Below, piece by piece: positions 1 through 9,787 of a DNA stretch of 64,000 nucleotides; within the stretch, counting starts at the first letter, position 1; every line of letters starts with the position of its first letter. The stretch comes from Taudactylus pleione (Eukaryota; Chordata; Amphibia; Anura; Myobatrachidae): assembly GCA_031769625.1 (NCBI GenBank), contig JAUIMM010002005.1, positions 1 through 64,000 of the forward strand, written 5' to 3'. The notes below the pieces were generated by a model. It saw nothing but the letters and a program-made list of their open reading frames with translations, was not told the DNA's origin and made no database searches. Made by a program: the position numbers and the translations under genes.

Positions 1-272
1 CAAGGATAAGATGGAAACATCTAAATAAACATTATAAAAGCCATCCGTACAGTACAAGCCGCTGTTTACAACCTGAATGGTTACATTGCTCTTCAATTCT
101 CTAAGATCTCTATGTAATTGCATCTTTCTGATGGTCTGGAGATGTCATCTCTCCCGAGTCACCCATATGTGGCATAGCAGCAACATACCATGACTGTGGC
201 TATCTATTATATAAACAGCTTAAATCCTTAAATTCTGCCTTGCAATTGCAAACTAGAGATGAGGGAAGGCTT

Positions 273-633
273 CAGGGTTGGACGTAGGATCTGTAGTTTT
301 CAGTGCACGCTCCTGGGAGGTAACAGGGTCGAGCGTAGGGTCTGTAGATTTCAGTGCACGCTCCTGGGAGGTAACAGGGTTGGACGTAGGATCTGTAGAT
401 TTCAGTGCATGCTCCTGGGAGGTAACAGGGTCGAGCGTAGGGTCTGTAGATTTCAGTGCACGCTCCTGGGAGGTAACAGGGTTGGACGTAGGATCTGTAG
501 ATTTCAGTGCACGCTCCTGGGAGGTAACAGGGTCAAGCGTAGGGTCTGTAGATTTCAGTGGGTGCTCCTGGGAGATAATAGGGTCGGACACAGAGTCTGG
601 AAGATTTCAATGGGCGCTCCTTGGAGGTAACAG
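273..633. repeat. 51-bp minisatellite, about 7 copies
   Basis: A 51-bp unit with core TTCAGTGCACGCTCCTGGGA recurs about seven times. Units alternate between a form with GGTTGGACGTAGGATC and one with GGTCGAGCGTAGGGTC, giving a 102-bp dimeric period. The last two copies are the most diverged. Because 51 is divisible by three and the unit lacks stops in several frames, it opens frames of 123 and 186 residues on the plus strand and 112 on the minus strand, each a 17-residue repeat. These look like repeat artefacts: no splice context, signal sequence or conserved non-repeat domain is visible. Confidence 0.9.
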
Positions 634-1076
634 GGGGGTGGCTGAGCAGAAGCGGGCGTATTCCCATCAGCGGCTGCGTCCAAAGACGCACATCCACTCA
701 CACAAGAGGCCATGGTCATACAGAGAAACTGCACCTGTCATAAGGCTGCTACAAGTTTCATTGGTGCGACCGATGGTGTCTAAAGAGGCAGAGAGACAGA
801 AATGCACCACTGCAAGGCCCTGCAAGTGGGCGTCTTAAGTAATAGCAAATGAATACGTGTCTGCGTGTCTCTCTGAATCCGGCTCTCAGTAATACATTGT
901 ATTGAACTCTCATTGTAGATCTCCAGAGCCAGACGTAAGGAGGATAAGCAGCTCGGTGGATAATGTGGGACAATCACAATAAATCACAATCACAATCACA
1001 ATAAATCTTCTCTACTCTAAGCTTAAAAAAATAAAAGCAGTTTATTTCCAGGACACAAATACAGACAAGTAACTAA
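634..1076. other. unassigned spacer
   Basis: No gene or clear repeat family recognised. A short CACAAT/AATAAA-rich tract lies around 965-1010. Confidence 0.5.
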
Positions 1077-1589
1077 GGGGGTCATTCACACCCGCTTACC
1101 CCAATGCGCATGCGCACAACGGAGGGAGCTCCGTCGTGCGCATGCGCGAGACCCGGACAGCGACAGCCAAGCTGTCGCTCCGTGTCTCGCACCAAAGGGG
1201 GCGTGCTGTCGATGGTGACTGACAGCACGCCCCCTTTGGTGGGCGTGCCAGGGGCATGGCCGCCAGACAGAGGCGTTCCCATGGGAACGCCTACCGTCTG
1301 GGTCCGGCCCCACTGACATCAGTGATGTCAGTGGGAGTGATTTTGGCTCTGATAGAGCCAAAATCACTGCAGGGCTTGCGGTCAACGAGACCCTACCGCA
1401 GGGTCTCGTCGCAAGCCCGATGGTCGCGATGGTCTTGGCCATCGCGACCATCTTTTTGGCCGCTCGCATATGCTGTGGGTGGTCACCCACAGCTATGCGA
1501 GCGGCCAGGAGGACGCTCCATTTGTAGGTAGGAGGGCCCTGATTCAGAGCGAGCGCTCTGGTCAGAGCGTCCGGCTCTGAATCAGGCCC
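1077..1589. mobile_element. hairpin-chain MITE, copy 1, with TAA duplication
   Basis: A 513-bp non-autonomous element with ends GGGGGTCATTCA and (reversed) GGGCCTGATTCA, flanked by TAA at 1074-1076 and 1590-1592. Its interior is almost wholly consecutive short inverted repeats: GCATGCGC-rich stem about 1106-1147; AGCGACAGC/GCTGTCGCT about 1159-1180; a 20-bp perfect stem ACCAAAGGGGGCGTGCTGTC about 1191-1240; palindrome AGGCGTTCCC/GGGAACGCCT 1270-1291; CCACTGACATCA stem about 1310-1335; AGTGATTTTGGCTCT stem about 1335-1368; CGAGACCCT stem about 1386-1408; GATGGTCGCGATGG stem about 1419-1452; GGCCGCTCGCATA stem about 1458-1505; terminal stem about 1534-1589 whose distal arm is the right TIR. No coding capacity. 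The 3-bp duplication suggests PIF-Harbinger mobilisation, but assignment is tentative. Confidence 0.85.
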
Positions 1590-2120
1590 TAAGCCTGTCC
1601 ACAAGATAACACTGAACACAATAGGCAATACTAGTTTCTGCTGCTAACAATTACTTGTTGGTTATTAAGGATATTCCACGTATTTAGAATATTCTATAAT
1701 ATCCTATTATATTCTATTCAAATAGGATTTTGAAAGAACCAAAAAGCTTTGCTATACAAGTCCAAATATTAATCCCAAAATATAAAGGATGATATCCTCG
1801 CTTTACTTTCTATAAGTGCTCAGTAATATGTAAGGGACAAGTAATGGTGCATATAGAAACTTTCTTCTCTGAACTTACAGAACTACCAGTAGTGGAAGCT
1901 GCCAAACAGAATAAAATGATTTATGATTGAATGGAATTAATAGACTTCTGTACATAAGCCCTGATTATTATCTGCCATGCCTCCGTGTGGCTCTGTCTCT
2001 TGTGATCACAAATAGTCTAATACCTAATACCAGACATCTATAAAATGTTGCTCATTTTTGCTTTGCACATAAACACACCTTCATTACACGGCCTAGAGAA
2101 GTGGACCCGTCAGTACCAGC
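1590..2120. other. unassigned AT-rich spacer
   Basis: AT-rich single-copy-looking DNA containing imperfect ATATTCTAT repeats around 1680-1725. No gene or transposon end recognised. Confidence 0.5.
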
Positions 2121-2290
2121 CAGAGCTGTAACTAGACTTTTTGGTGCCCTGGGCCAGAAAGAGCATTGGCGCCCCTCACCGCCCCCTATTTCTCACATAT
2201 GGACTGAAGACACGTGCCTGAAAAAAGGGTGTAGCCTCATGGGGAAGGGCCATGATAAATCTGATTTGTCCCAAACGATGATGAAGGGGT
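2121..2290 (+). mobile_element. hAT-like MITE fragment (CAGAGCTGTAACTAG end)
   Basis: Starts CAGAGCTGTAACTAGACTTT followed by GGTGCCCTGGGCCAGAAAG. A second copy with the same start and the same downstream CCTCATGGGGAAGGGCC block lies at 28783-28935, so this is an interspersed family. The CAG...GTAACTA start resembles hAT termini. The right end and target duplication were not found. Confidence 0.5.
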
Positions 2291-2660
2291 AACGATCCCT
2301 TTGTACCACTGTTATCCAGGTGTCACTGCCAAATACAGTGTGAATGCAATGGCTGCAGTGATGATACACTATAATGATGCAGTGTAACTCACCAGCTCTA
2401 GATGTAGGAGAGCGCTGGTGAAGCTGCAGCTGCAGCAGGATTTGTCTATCAGAGCAGCGGTGCACAAGCCTGGAGCCGGCAGTGTAGATCACCGACTGAC
2501 TGTATAGAAAAAGCTTGTAGTGTATATGCAGCAAATATCAGCGGCCGGGGGATCCGTGTTTGCACCCTGCGCTGGCAGTTGAACTCATCGGCAAGGGTAA
2601 CACCTGGGTTAGGAATCAGTGGATGTGTTCAGGGCTGCCATAAGAAATTGTGGGTCAGAT

Positions 2661-3340
2661 ACAGTGGCGTATCTACAATGGGTGCAGGGTGTGCGGGGCA
2701 CACGGGCCCCCGGGTACAGGGGGACCCCGCACCGCACACCCTGCACGCATATTATTTTAAACTTACCTGTCAGTGGTCCCGCGGCAGGTCTCAGCGTTGC
2801 TTGCTAGGGGCACTACAAGGGGGCACTTCAAGGGGAGGGGACTACAAGGGGGCACTATATAAAGGGCACTGCATAGGGGGTACCACTACTGGGGGCACTG
2901 CATATGGGGTACCACTACTGGGGGCACTATATAAGGGGCTTACTACTGGGGGCACTGCACAGGGGGGACCCCTACTGGGGGAACTATATAAGGGGCTTAC
3001 TACTGGGGGCACAAGGGGCATTGCACAGGGGGGACCACTACTGGGGGGCACTGTATAAGGGGCACTGCATAGGGGGGATCACTACTGGGGGCACTAGTGG
3101 AGGCCTGCATAAGGGGGTCTTCTCCTGGGGCACAGGAGGGCACTGCATATGGGCACCACTACAGGGGGATGCCCCTAATCTTTATTTTTACTTTACATTA
3201 ATCCCATATGGGCCCGCCTCCTCCCTGGAACACTTGAGGGGAGGGGGGCGCCGTAGCACACACGTGCTCCGGGCACCCTGGCTACATGCTACTCCTCTGC
3301 CAGGGCCGCCTGCTGCATTTGCCCCCCAAGCTAAAAGTTG
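2661..3340 (+). mobile_element. hAT-like element with G-rich internal repeats
   Basis: Begins CAGTGGCGTATCTACAATGG, a hAT-type terminus, followed by a palindrome with arms GTGCAGGGTGTGCGG and its complement (about 2681-2745). Positions about 2806-3170 form an irregular array of GGGGCACT, TACTACTGGGGG and ACTATATAAGGGG modules, in places about 30-36 bp apart. Frames through this block are repeat-driven and glycine-rich. The right terminus is not clear, so the end is approximate. Confidence 0.55.
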
Positions 3341-3559
3341 CCTACCAGCCCCTGGCTCTGATCACATTCATAAAGGATGATTACAGGTGCAGTTTAATAA
3401 GATGACAACTGATTGAGGTAACAGCTGAACTGGACCCTTCAGTCCTACTGCTTTTGCTCTGCCAAACCTGAGCTATCTGGATATTCCACATTCGCTTCAT
3501 GTGGAATTATGCTGAACCTGCCACAATATATAATATAAACCCCCCACTAAAATTCTGAT

Positions 3560-3965
3560 GCTACAGCCTACCAGGTCTTAGGTTTATTGAACCAGGTAGA
3601 ACAATAAGGTGGTATAGAGACACAGGGATGAACAGATACTATACCAATGCTGGAGCAGCCTGGAGCTTAGGGGTATTGCTGGGCATTGTAGTGCTCCAGC
3701 TGCAGGATGTTATATGACCTGGTTGTCAGTGGTGCTATGCTCCTTAGTAATAGCAGTGGTATAGGGTACTTGCGGTACTCTGTAGAGCGGTATGTGGCTC
3801 ATATGGCTGAGAGTCTTATAGGGTACATCCAGCCTCCTGGAACACTGGGGAAAAAAGATGCGCCAACGCTGGTGTAGGTTGGAGGTCAGGCCTCCTGCTA
3901 AGCCGTGGTGGGTCCTAGAGACCGCCAGCTCTGCTGCTCTATGGATCTGAGGCAGTGCAGAGCCT
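3560..3965 (-). mobile_element. interspersed repeat, copy related to 9290-9690
   Basis: The reverse complement matches 9290-9690 through several blocks: GTACCGCAAGTACCCTA, TAGGACCCAC and a CCTGGTT(C/T)AATAAAC polyadenylation-like tail. The presence of AATAAA at the same relative place in both copies suggests a retroelement end, perhaps an LTR or a retroposed 3' end. No terminal repeats or target duplication could be fixed. The open frames here are short and unrelated between copies. Confidence 0.5.
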
Positions 3966-4180
3966 TTAAACAGCACATTTTGTACTTTTTACATGAAGCT
4001 GAGGAGAAGAAGTCCTCGGGTAAGGCAGTGCTCCCTTTGCAAGATCAATATTTAGAGGAAACTGACATGGCTGTCACAGCAAAAGAAAAAGGTCTCTCTC
4101 CTGGAAACATTCGGCTTCTGGTTGTTTGCAGGAGAGGGCTGTGTAGACTGATCTTTCAATCTGAGCTAGTCAGTCACTAA

Positions 4181-4587
4181 CGGGGAGATGTATTAATGGC
4201 GACATCGCCGTTGCGGTACATCCCCCCCGACTTCGCGTACATACCGCGGTGTATGTACCAAGGATTTCGCAAAGGACAGCTCTCTCGATGCGATGCTGCC
4301 AGGCAGAGGGACTTCCAGGTTGAACACCCAGAAGTCCTTCTGCGCGCTGCGGGCCGCGGGGGCTCATGGGAGGGATCCGATCGGATCCCTCCCAGCCCCG
4401 AGCGTCGCGCTAAGAAGCCCATAGGCTTCTATTGGGTAACGCCACCTGAAGGTGGCGTTACCTAGCGACGCGAAGCAGCAGAATGCAGCGCATTCTGCTG
4501 CTTAATACATACGGGGAATGCGGTAAAACCCCCGAAAACTGCATTTTCGGGGGTTTTACCGCATTTTGCCGTTAATACATCTCCCCC
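4181..4587. mobile_element. hairpin-chain MITE, second family, with TAA duplication
   Basis: TIRs GGGGAGATGTATTAA and TTAATACATCTCCCC are perfect complements, flanked by TAA at 4178-4180 and 4588-4590. The right half is consecutive perfect palindromes: 4368-4393 (26 bp, no loop), 4435-4462 (13-bp arms, 2-bp loop), 4474-4502 (13-bp arms) and 4517-4565 (22-bp arms, 5-bp loop). A diverged partial copy is at 24775-24905. TAA duplications fit PIF-Harbinger elements. No coding capacity. Confidence 0.87.
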
Positions 4588-4842
4588 TAAACTCCTTATT
4601 GATCATGTGATGGCAGAGAAAGAATTATGTAATGAAGTTCCAAATCTCTCCATATACTACATTATACTGTATGTGATAAATCACTAATATCAGCTTGAAT
4701 CAAAACCATAGTGAACATTTAACAAATTCATGTGTCTTCTTACAGATAACGAGAGTGATTTATTTTATGTTAGGTGTATAAAAGTATATGGCTAATATGT
4801 TAGGCATAATTTCCAGCTCTGATATAGTAGCTTGGACTGCTT

Positions 4843-4940
4843 GAGGTATTTACTAAAGTGCAGGTTTTTAGAAGTGGAAATGTTGCCCATAGCAACCAAG
4901 CAGATTGTAGCTATTATCTCTAGGAGTTGGATATGTGATC
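4843..4940. mobile_element. fragment of the TTTACTAA X-box/CCAAT MITE
   Basis: Contains TATTTACTAAAGTG, then GTTGCCCATAGCAAC at 4882-4896, matching the left arm of the full palindromic copy at 10337-10502. The right arm is missing or too decayed to see. Confidence 0.7.
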
Positions 4941-5255
4941 CGGGCGGCTGGCGGGTGAAATGGCGACGCCGGAAGATCGAACAGGTAAGGTAAGTACCTT
5001 ATCCCTAACCCCAACCTCCACCTGCACCCTAAACCTAACCCCCCCTTCTCTGTGCCTAAATTGAACCTCCCCCCGATGTGCCTAAATCTAAACTCCCCAC
5101 ACCCTAATCCTTAGCCTCCCTCCCTGGTGCCTAACCCTCCCCCTAATGCCTAACCCTAACCCCGCACCCTGACCCTAACCTTCCCCTAACACCCCGATAC
5201 TTACCTTCGGGATGCCGGCAGTTGGGATATTGGTGCCGGTATTCAGACCGTCTAC
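4940..5255 (+). mobile_element. diverged CCCTAA-rich MITE
   Basis: A run of degenerate CCCTAACC and GTGCCTAA motifs (about 5003-5200), bracketed by AGGTAAGTACC on the left and CGGGATGCCGGCAG on the right, is organised like the elements at 9788-10336 and 30861-31375. It is the most diverged member in the window. The motif spacing is irregular, unlike a true telomere. Confidence 0.55.
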
Positions 5256-5836
5256 ATCCCCTCATAAATGTCGTGTTCATCCACAAATCTGGAAACGCGA
5301 GGGTAGAATTTACAAAACAAATCTGCAGAGATTTGTGTTTCCTTGTAAGGACAGACATGGGCCCCGTATGTTGCGCTGACTTAGATCTCAGGTAATGAAT
5401 GAATTATGCCTAAGCACTTTTAAGTTGTTTTGTTTGCAAGAAAAAAAAAATGTGGAACAGGTTTACTGCTGCATTCAGTTGCATGGAAAGAATCACTTGC
5501 CATCTTCTCCTTAGTAACCAGTGCTGTAAACACCTCCAGGTAGTGTCACCTCGTGACCAGCGTCAGACATGACAATATGTGCAAAAACTGGAGCACCTGA
5601 GCCAGACTGAGAAACATGTTACCATAACCTGCTGCCTGGGATCACCCAATTTGTGTTTCTATGTTACTGCTCGGATATTCGCCTGTAGCCACCACCCTTG
5701 TCACACGCAAGGGCCACAGAATAAAAATTACATTATACAGTGTTCCTTCTCTCACTCGCACCTTAAAACATAAGGTAACACTGGCATTACAGCGAGGGTG
5801 GTGTTATAAAGGGTGACATATCATAGAATAAATAAA
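5256..5836. other. unassigned spacer
   Basis: No repeat family or gene recognised. There is an A10 run near 5441. Confidence 0.5.
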
Positions 5837-5940
5837 CCAGAGCTGATTGAAAAGTAATGAGGCTGCCTCTGTTTTTCTGTCGCATTGGTAGACGTGGTAA
5901 CGCTATGCTGGTTATTGTAAGGCTCTTCGTACGTTCCGTC

Positions 5941-7386
5941 ATGGCGGATGAGGAAGACATGTTTGTGACATTACGTCAGAGATGTGTATTTGAATTTTGT
6001 GTTAACCTTGATAAAAGCAGAAATGAAACTCATGAAATGTTACGACATACGGTGGATAAACAAGTAGCCGTGCTGCAGTATTTCAGTGGTGGAAGCGCTT
6101 CAAAGATGCTAATACACAAGTAACTGACTGTAGCGGGTAAGTTCAGATGACCAATGGGAGACTGAGATGATGCGGAAAAGCTAAATTTTTATTCCAGGCT
6201 GCAAAGGCAGAGCCAGTGTAATGACTTTGTACATAAGGCAAACACAGTTCAGGAACAGTAATACAGCTTACATGAGACAGCAGTTCAAACGAGCAGAGTA
6301 TTCCCAGCAGAGCAGAGTATTCCCAGCAGAGCAGAGTATTCCCAGCACAGTCATGGTTCAGATTGTCCAGCATAGAGAGAGCTGCTAAAGGTGCAGCCTC
6401 TCCCTCATATTACCACTGACTAACTAAACTTACCAGGTTTTTATACCTTAGTTGGTCCTAATAGAGGTAAGGGTGTAGTTCCTCCCTGGCTACACGGAAT
6501 TTAACTCTTTCCTCAGAATGTGGGAGAGACCCACTCTGTCACACTGACGAAGCACGTTCTGGGTGACCATCCACCGTGGTTACAGATGTCAACATTGCCA
6601 AAGCTGCGGCGATAATGCAAGATGACAGAAAATTAACTTTACGCAAACTTTCAGCTTCACTTGGCATCTCATACGAACGTGTTCAGCATATTGTGAGTGC
6701 ATTGCGTGAGCCAGGTGGGTACCTAAAAATCTCACAGAAGACCAGATGCGACGATGCACGATGCAGATGCAAGAACACTGTTTGAATGTCAGGGAGGATA
6801 CCCGCTTTCTGACATCGATTGTGACATGTGACAAATCGTGGGTTCCGTACTCATGGATTCCAAATTTGCCTCCGCCCAATAAATTCTGGTTCCTTTGGTG
6901 TGTAAAGTTATGCTTCTGCTGTTCTTTGATGAGCACGGTATGATCCTACAGCACTGGGTTCCCCGCGTGGACAGACAATTAATGGTGACTACTATGCAAA
7001 TGTCCTGAAAACCCATGAGGAAGAAAAGTCCACATTTGCTGAAGAAACAGTGGTTTTTGCTCCAAGACAATGCCCGACCATATGTTGCTGCTGTTGCATT
7101 GGCAGCACTGGCTGAAATTAATGGGACAGCACTGGAACACCCTCCATACAGCCCTGTGATCTCTGGGCATTCCCAACTCTGAAACAAGCAATTGTGCGGA
7201 AAGAAGTTCTCAACAGATGATGAAGTGAAAAATGCCGCAGCTACAACGCTAACAGTGATGTCACAAAACAGTCTACTGCACGTCTTTGTATCTTTGTTGA
7301 AACGCTCCAAAAAATGTATTGAATGTGAAGGACGCTACTTAGAAGATAAATGTTCAGATCCTGTGAAGTCATCTGATTCTGAATAA
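5941..7386 (+). pseudogene. mariner transposase pseudogene, split by an LTR
   Basis: The product would be a nuclear cut-and-paste transposase of the Tc1/mariner superfamily. The N-terminal helix-turn-helix half starts near ATG 5941 (residues CVNLDKSRNETHEML). After the LTR the reading resumes in TDEARSG, a stop (TGA) replacing the usual arginine, then PSTVVTDVNIAKAAA. First catalytic Asp: TCDKSW, codon 6830-6832. Second: LLQDNARPY, codon 7066-7068. The third, expected in the PPYSPD motif, is Val (GTG, 7156-7158). A further stop follows at 7174. The C-terminal end, GRYLEDK, is intact. Frameshifts separate most blocks. Identification is from motif order; this copy cannot encode an active enzyme. 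Confidence 0.88.
6129..6543 (-). mobile_element. solo LTR inserted in mariner
   Basis: A 415-bp insert bounded by TG...CA (reading TGTGACAGAG...CCGCTACA on the minus strand) is flanked by perfect 5-bp duplications CTGAC at 6124-6128 and 6544-6548. On the minus strand it carries a TATAAAA box (near 6440) upstream of an AATAAA signal (near 6190), the expected LTR order. Three copies of a 19-bp-scale GAGCAGAGTATTCCCAGCA motif lie at about 6292-6345. No internal retroviral genes flank it, so it is a solo LTR produced by LTR-LTR recombination. A 5-bp duplication fits Gypsy, Copia or ERV types; which one cannot be told. Confidence 0.88.
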
Positions 7387-7527
7387 AAACGTCAGTCTCA
7401 TTACATTTCAATCAGCCCTCATATTTTAAGTTACTTCTGGTGCTAAAAGAGGATTGTATTGTAAAGGGCGTAAAAATTGGGGTGATGTATCAACCCTAAA
7501 GACTACAAGTGAAGAAGTTGACCTTAG

Positions 7528-7860
7528 CCAAGGCCAGATTAAGGCTTGTGGGGGCCCCAGGTCAACTAAATTGTTGGGGTACCCTCCAATAAAATGGACC
7601 CACGGCCACTGTGACCCTTATCTTTCACCACAGTGCCCCCCACATGCCACATGGTGTTCCCCAATGTGCCGGACAGTGACCCCCCTATATGCCACATGTT
7701 GTCCACCCCAATAGGTCCCACTGTGCTCCCCAATATGCCCCACAGTGCCCCTCCCCCCAATGTGCATCCCCCAATATGTCACATGGTGCCCCTGCCCAAT
7801 ATGCCCCCACAATATTGTGGTATGGCAGAGCATGAGCTGACTGTGACATAATCAGGACTC
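7528..7860 (+). mobile_element. fragment related to the CAGGGCCGGATTAAG hAT family
   Basis: GGCCAGATTAAGGCTTGTGG followed by GGGGCCCC matches the left end of the intact hAT element at 43846. It is followed by an irregular repeat of CCCCAATATGCCAC and CACAGTGCCCC modules (about 7625-7810), as in the intact copy. The right end is not identified. Confidence 0.55.
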
Positions 7861-9290
7861 AGAGAGAAGCTAATCCTGATCTATGGGGGGAGTGGAAATC
7901 CGAGAGCGTGGGTGCATGCTAAGAGAGAAATATAAGTTCTAGAGGGGAGAAATCGGGTACCACAGTCATAGGGATCAGAAGGTCCTGTACGTGAACAAGC
8001 CTGATCAGGGGTCAGATCTGCCTGGGAGCTCAAAGAGGGGTCACGGGGAGAAGAGGAGCTAAAGTGACAGAGTTATCTTAGGAGGGCAATGTGCCAGGCC
8101 CCATCCACCAACATGATGCTTTCCCCATTATCACACTGTCAATGGGATGGCAATGAGAGAGATACAGTGAACGGGAATGTGTTCCAGGGAACTGTGCATT
8201 CAGAGACCTTACACGGGTACCATGTACATAAATGGAAGATATATGGAATTTATTGACATCAGAAGATATCTGGAGCTCATTATAATCAACAAATAGGTTT
8301 GCCCCACCTAACCGCCCATCATCAGTTATTCATCTATACTACACCAGCTCCTGCATGACACTGTGATTGGAGAGACTGAGCTACAGTCAGGTGGTCGGCC
8401 CAGGAGCATCACAAAGGCAAGCATCATGGAGGGCACGCTACACAGAACATACATGTGAAGGTCACCGACACTGGTAATACTGCACTGCATTGTGTTTCTT
8501 TGCAACCTCAACATTAATATTTTCCATAAATTCCACTGGCTGCATAAACCCACAACAACAAGCCACGACTTTGTATCCAACGCCCACCCACATGGCTAAA
8601 CACATCGCTGTCATGCCTCAACACAAGCCCAGCCTCGAGCATGAAAAAGGTTGAGCATTAGTGCTCTACATGACTTCTGGGCTAGCACGCCTGGAGCATA
8701 CCTCAGCAATGATCCCAAGCTGGGATGTTTACTCCGGCAGTTAAGCAGTTAAATGAGACAATAATTGGATGCTCAATAAAACGAGCAGTGACCGTCATTG
8801 CATTGTCCCGATCTCTCTTGTAACAGTGTGTTGCCATGGCATTCTCTAAAGGAAAATGCAGAGCCGTCGAAAGTGAGCCTTGTAATTTTGGAAACAGTAG
8901 GCGGAATCTGAATCCCTGATTCACTTGTTCGAAGGGGAAATTTCACACTTTGCATCTGAATATAATGAAGTGTGTGACGATTAAAACACATTCAAATTAA
9001 TATGGAGAACAGGTAGCGGAATGATGGCTTTGCTGCAGTACAACACAATTATTTTAATCATAGCATGTGCGGAAAGTGTGATAGTTTAGTAAGCTGATAT
9101 TGGGGGTGGAGTGCTGAATGGATATAAGATACAAGACCCTATAAAGGCTAAGGGGGGAGGAAGGGTAGTGGTAACAGACGGTCAGCTTCTTTCTCTATTC
9201 ATGCTAGTAATCTGAATCCCCTCCTGCTGGTGATGAAGCAGAATGGTTGCAGTAGTTTGTAAAACACAACAACCAACCAAAGGTTGAGTT
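7861..9290. other. unassigned intergenic DNA
   Basis: No gene, TIR pair or tandem array recognised in this stretch. Frames are short and overlap on both strands without coding character. Confidence 0.5.
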
Positions 9291-9690
9291 ATGCTGGATG
9301 AAGAGCGCCCTGCGCTTCCTTAGATCCATACAGCAGCAGAGCCTGCGGTCTCTAGGACCCACTGCGGCTCAGCAGGAGGCCTGACCTTCCACATGCGGCA
9401 CTACGCATGCCAGTCCTGTAGGCGCATCTTGACTTCCCAGCGTTCCAGGCAACTGGACGTGCCTTCTGAAACGCCCAGCCATACAGAGTACCGCAAGTAC
9501 CCTATTTCACCACTGCTATTACTAAGAGCCATAGCGTCACTAACTATCAGGAGCATACACCATCCTACTACCTGGTGAACTACAACGCCCAGCTAGCATT
9601 ATTATTGTACCTGCTCATTCCTGTATATCTATGCCACCTAGCTGTTATACCTGGTTTAATAAACTTGAAACCTGGTTAAAGCTGTACCAC
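9290..9690 (+). mobile_element. interspersed repeat with AATAAA tail
   Basis: This is the plus-strand counterpart of 3560-3965, sharing TCTCTAGGACCCAC, GTACCGCAAGTACCCTA and ACCTGGTTTAATAAAC. AATAAA at about 9658 suggests a transcript 3' end. Element boundaries are not visible, so the class (LTR or other retroelement) is uncertain. Confidence 0.5.
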
Positions 9691-9787
9691 GTGTGGACTA
9701 ACCACCACCAGCACCTCTGCGCGTAACTCACTTATCATCCTGTACACCCAAGGCCCAGAGTACTCCCAGGGGTATATTTACAGAATC

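Larger units (their letters stand above)
5837..7421 (+). mobile_element. mariner-type DNA transposon, inactive
   Basis: The ends are inverted repeats of about 29 bp with shared core GCTGATTGAAAAGTAATGAG at the left and GCTGATTGAAATGTAATGAG at the right (reverse complement, 7393-7421). TA follows the right end; the expected TA at the left is AA, consistent with decay. The interior carries mariner transposase fragments in several frames. Without the 415-bp LTR insertion and its 5-bp duplication the element is about 1.17 kb, somewhat short for a mariner of about 1.3 kb, so internal deletions are likely. Confidence 0.9.

Noticed and set aside
253..838. Frames of 112-186 residues on both strands as genes
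   Set aside because: They follow a 51-bp minisatellite in several frames at once; coding sequence would favour one.
4517..4565. microRNA precursor from the 22-bp perfect stem
   Set aside because: The stem is one in a row of palindromes in a MITE; the 5-bp loop and perfect pairing are unlike typical pre-miRNA, and no transcript evidence is available.
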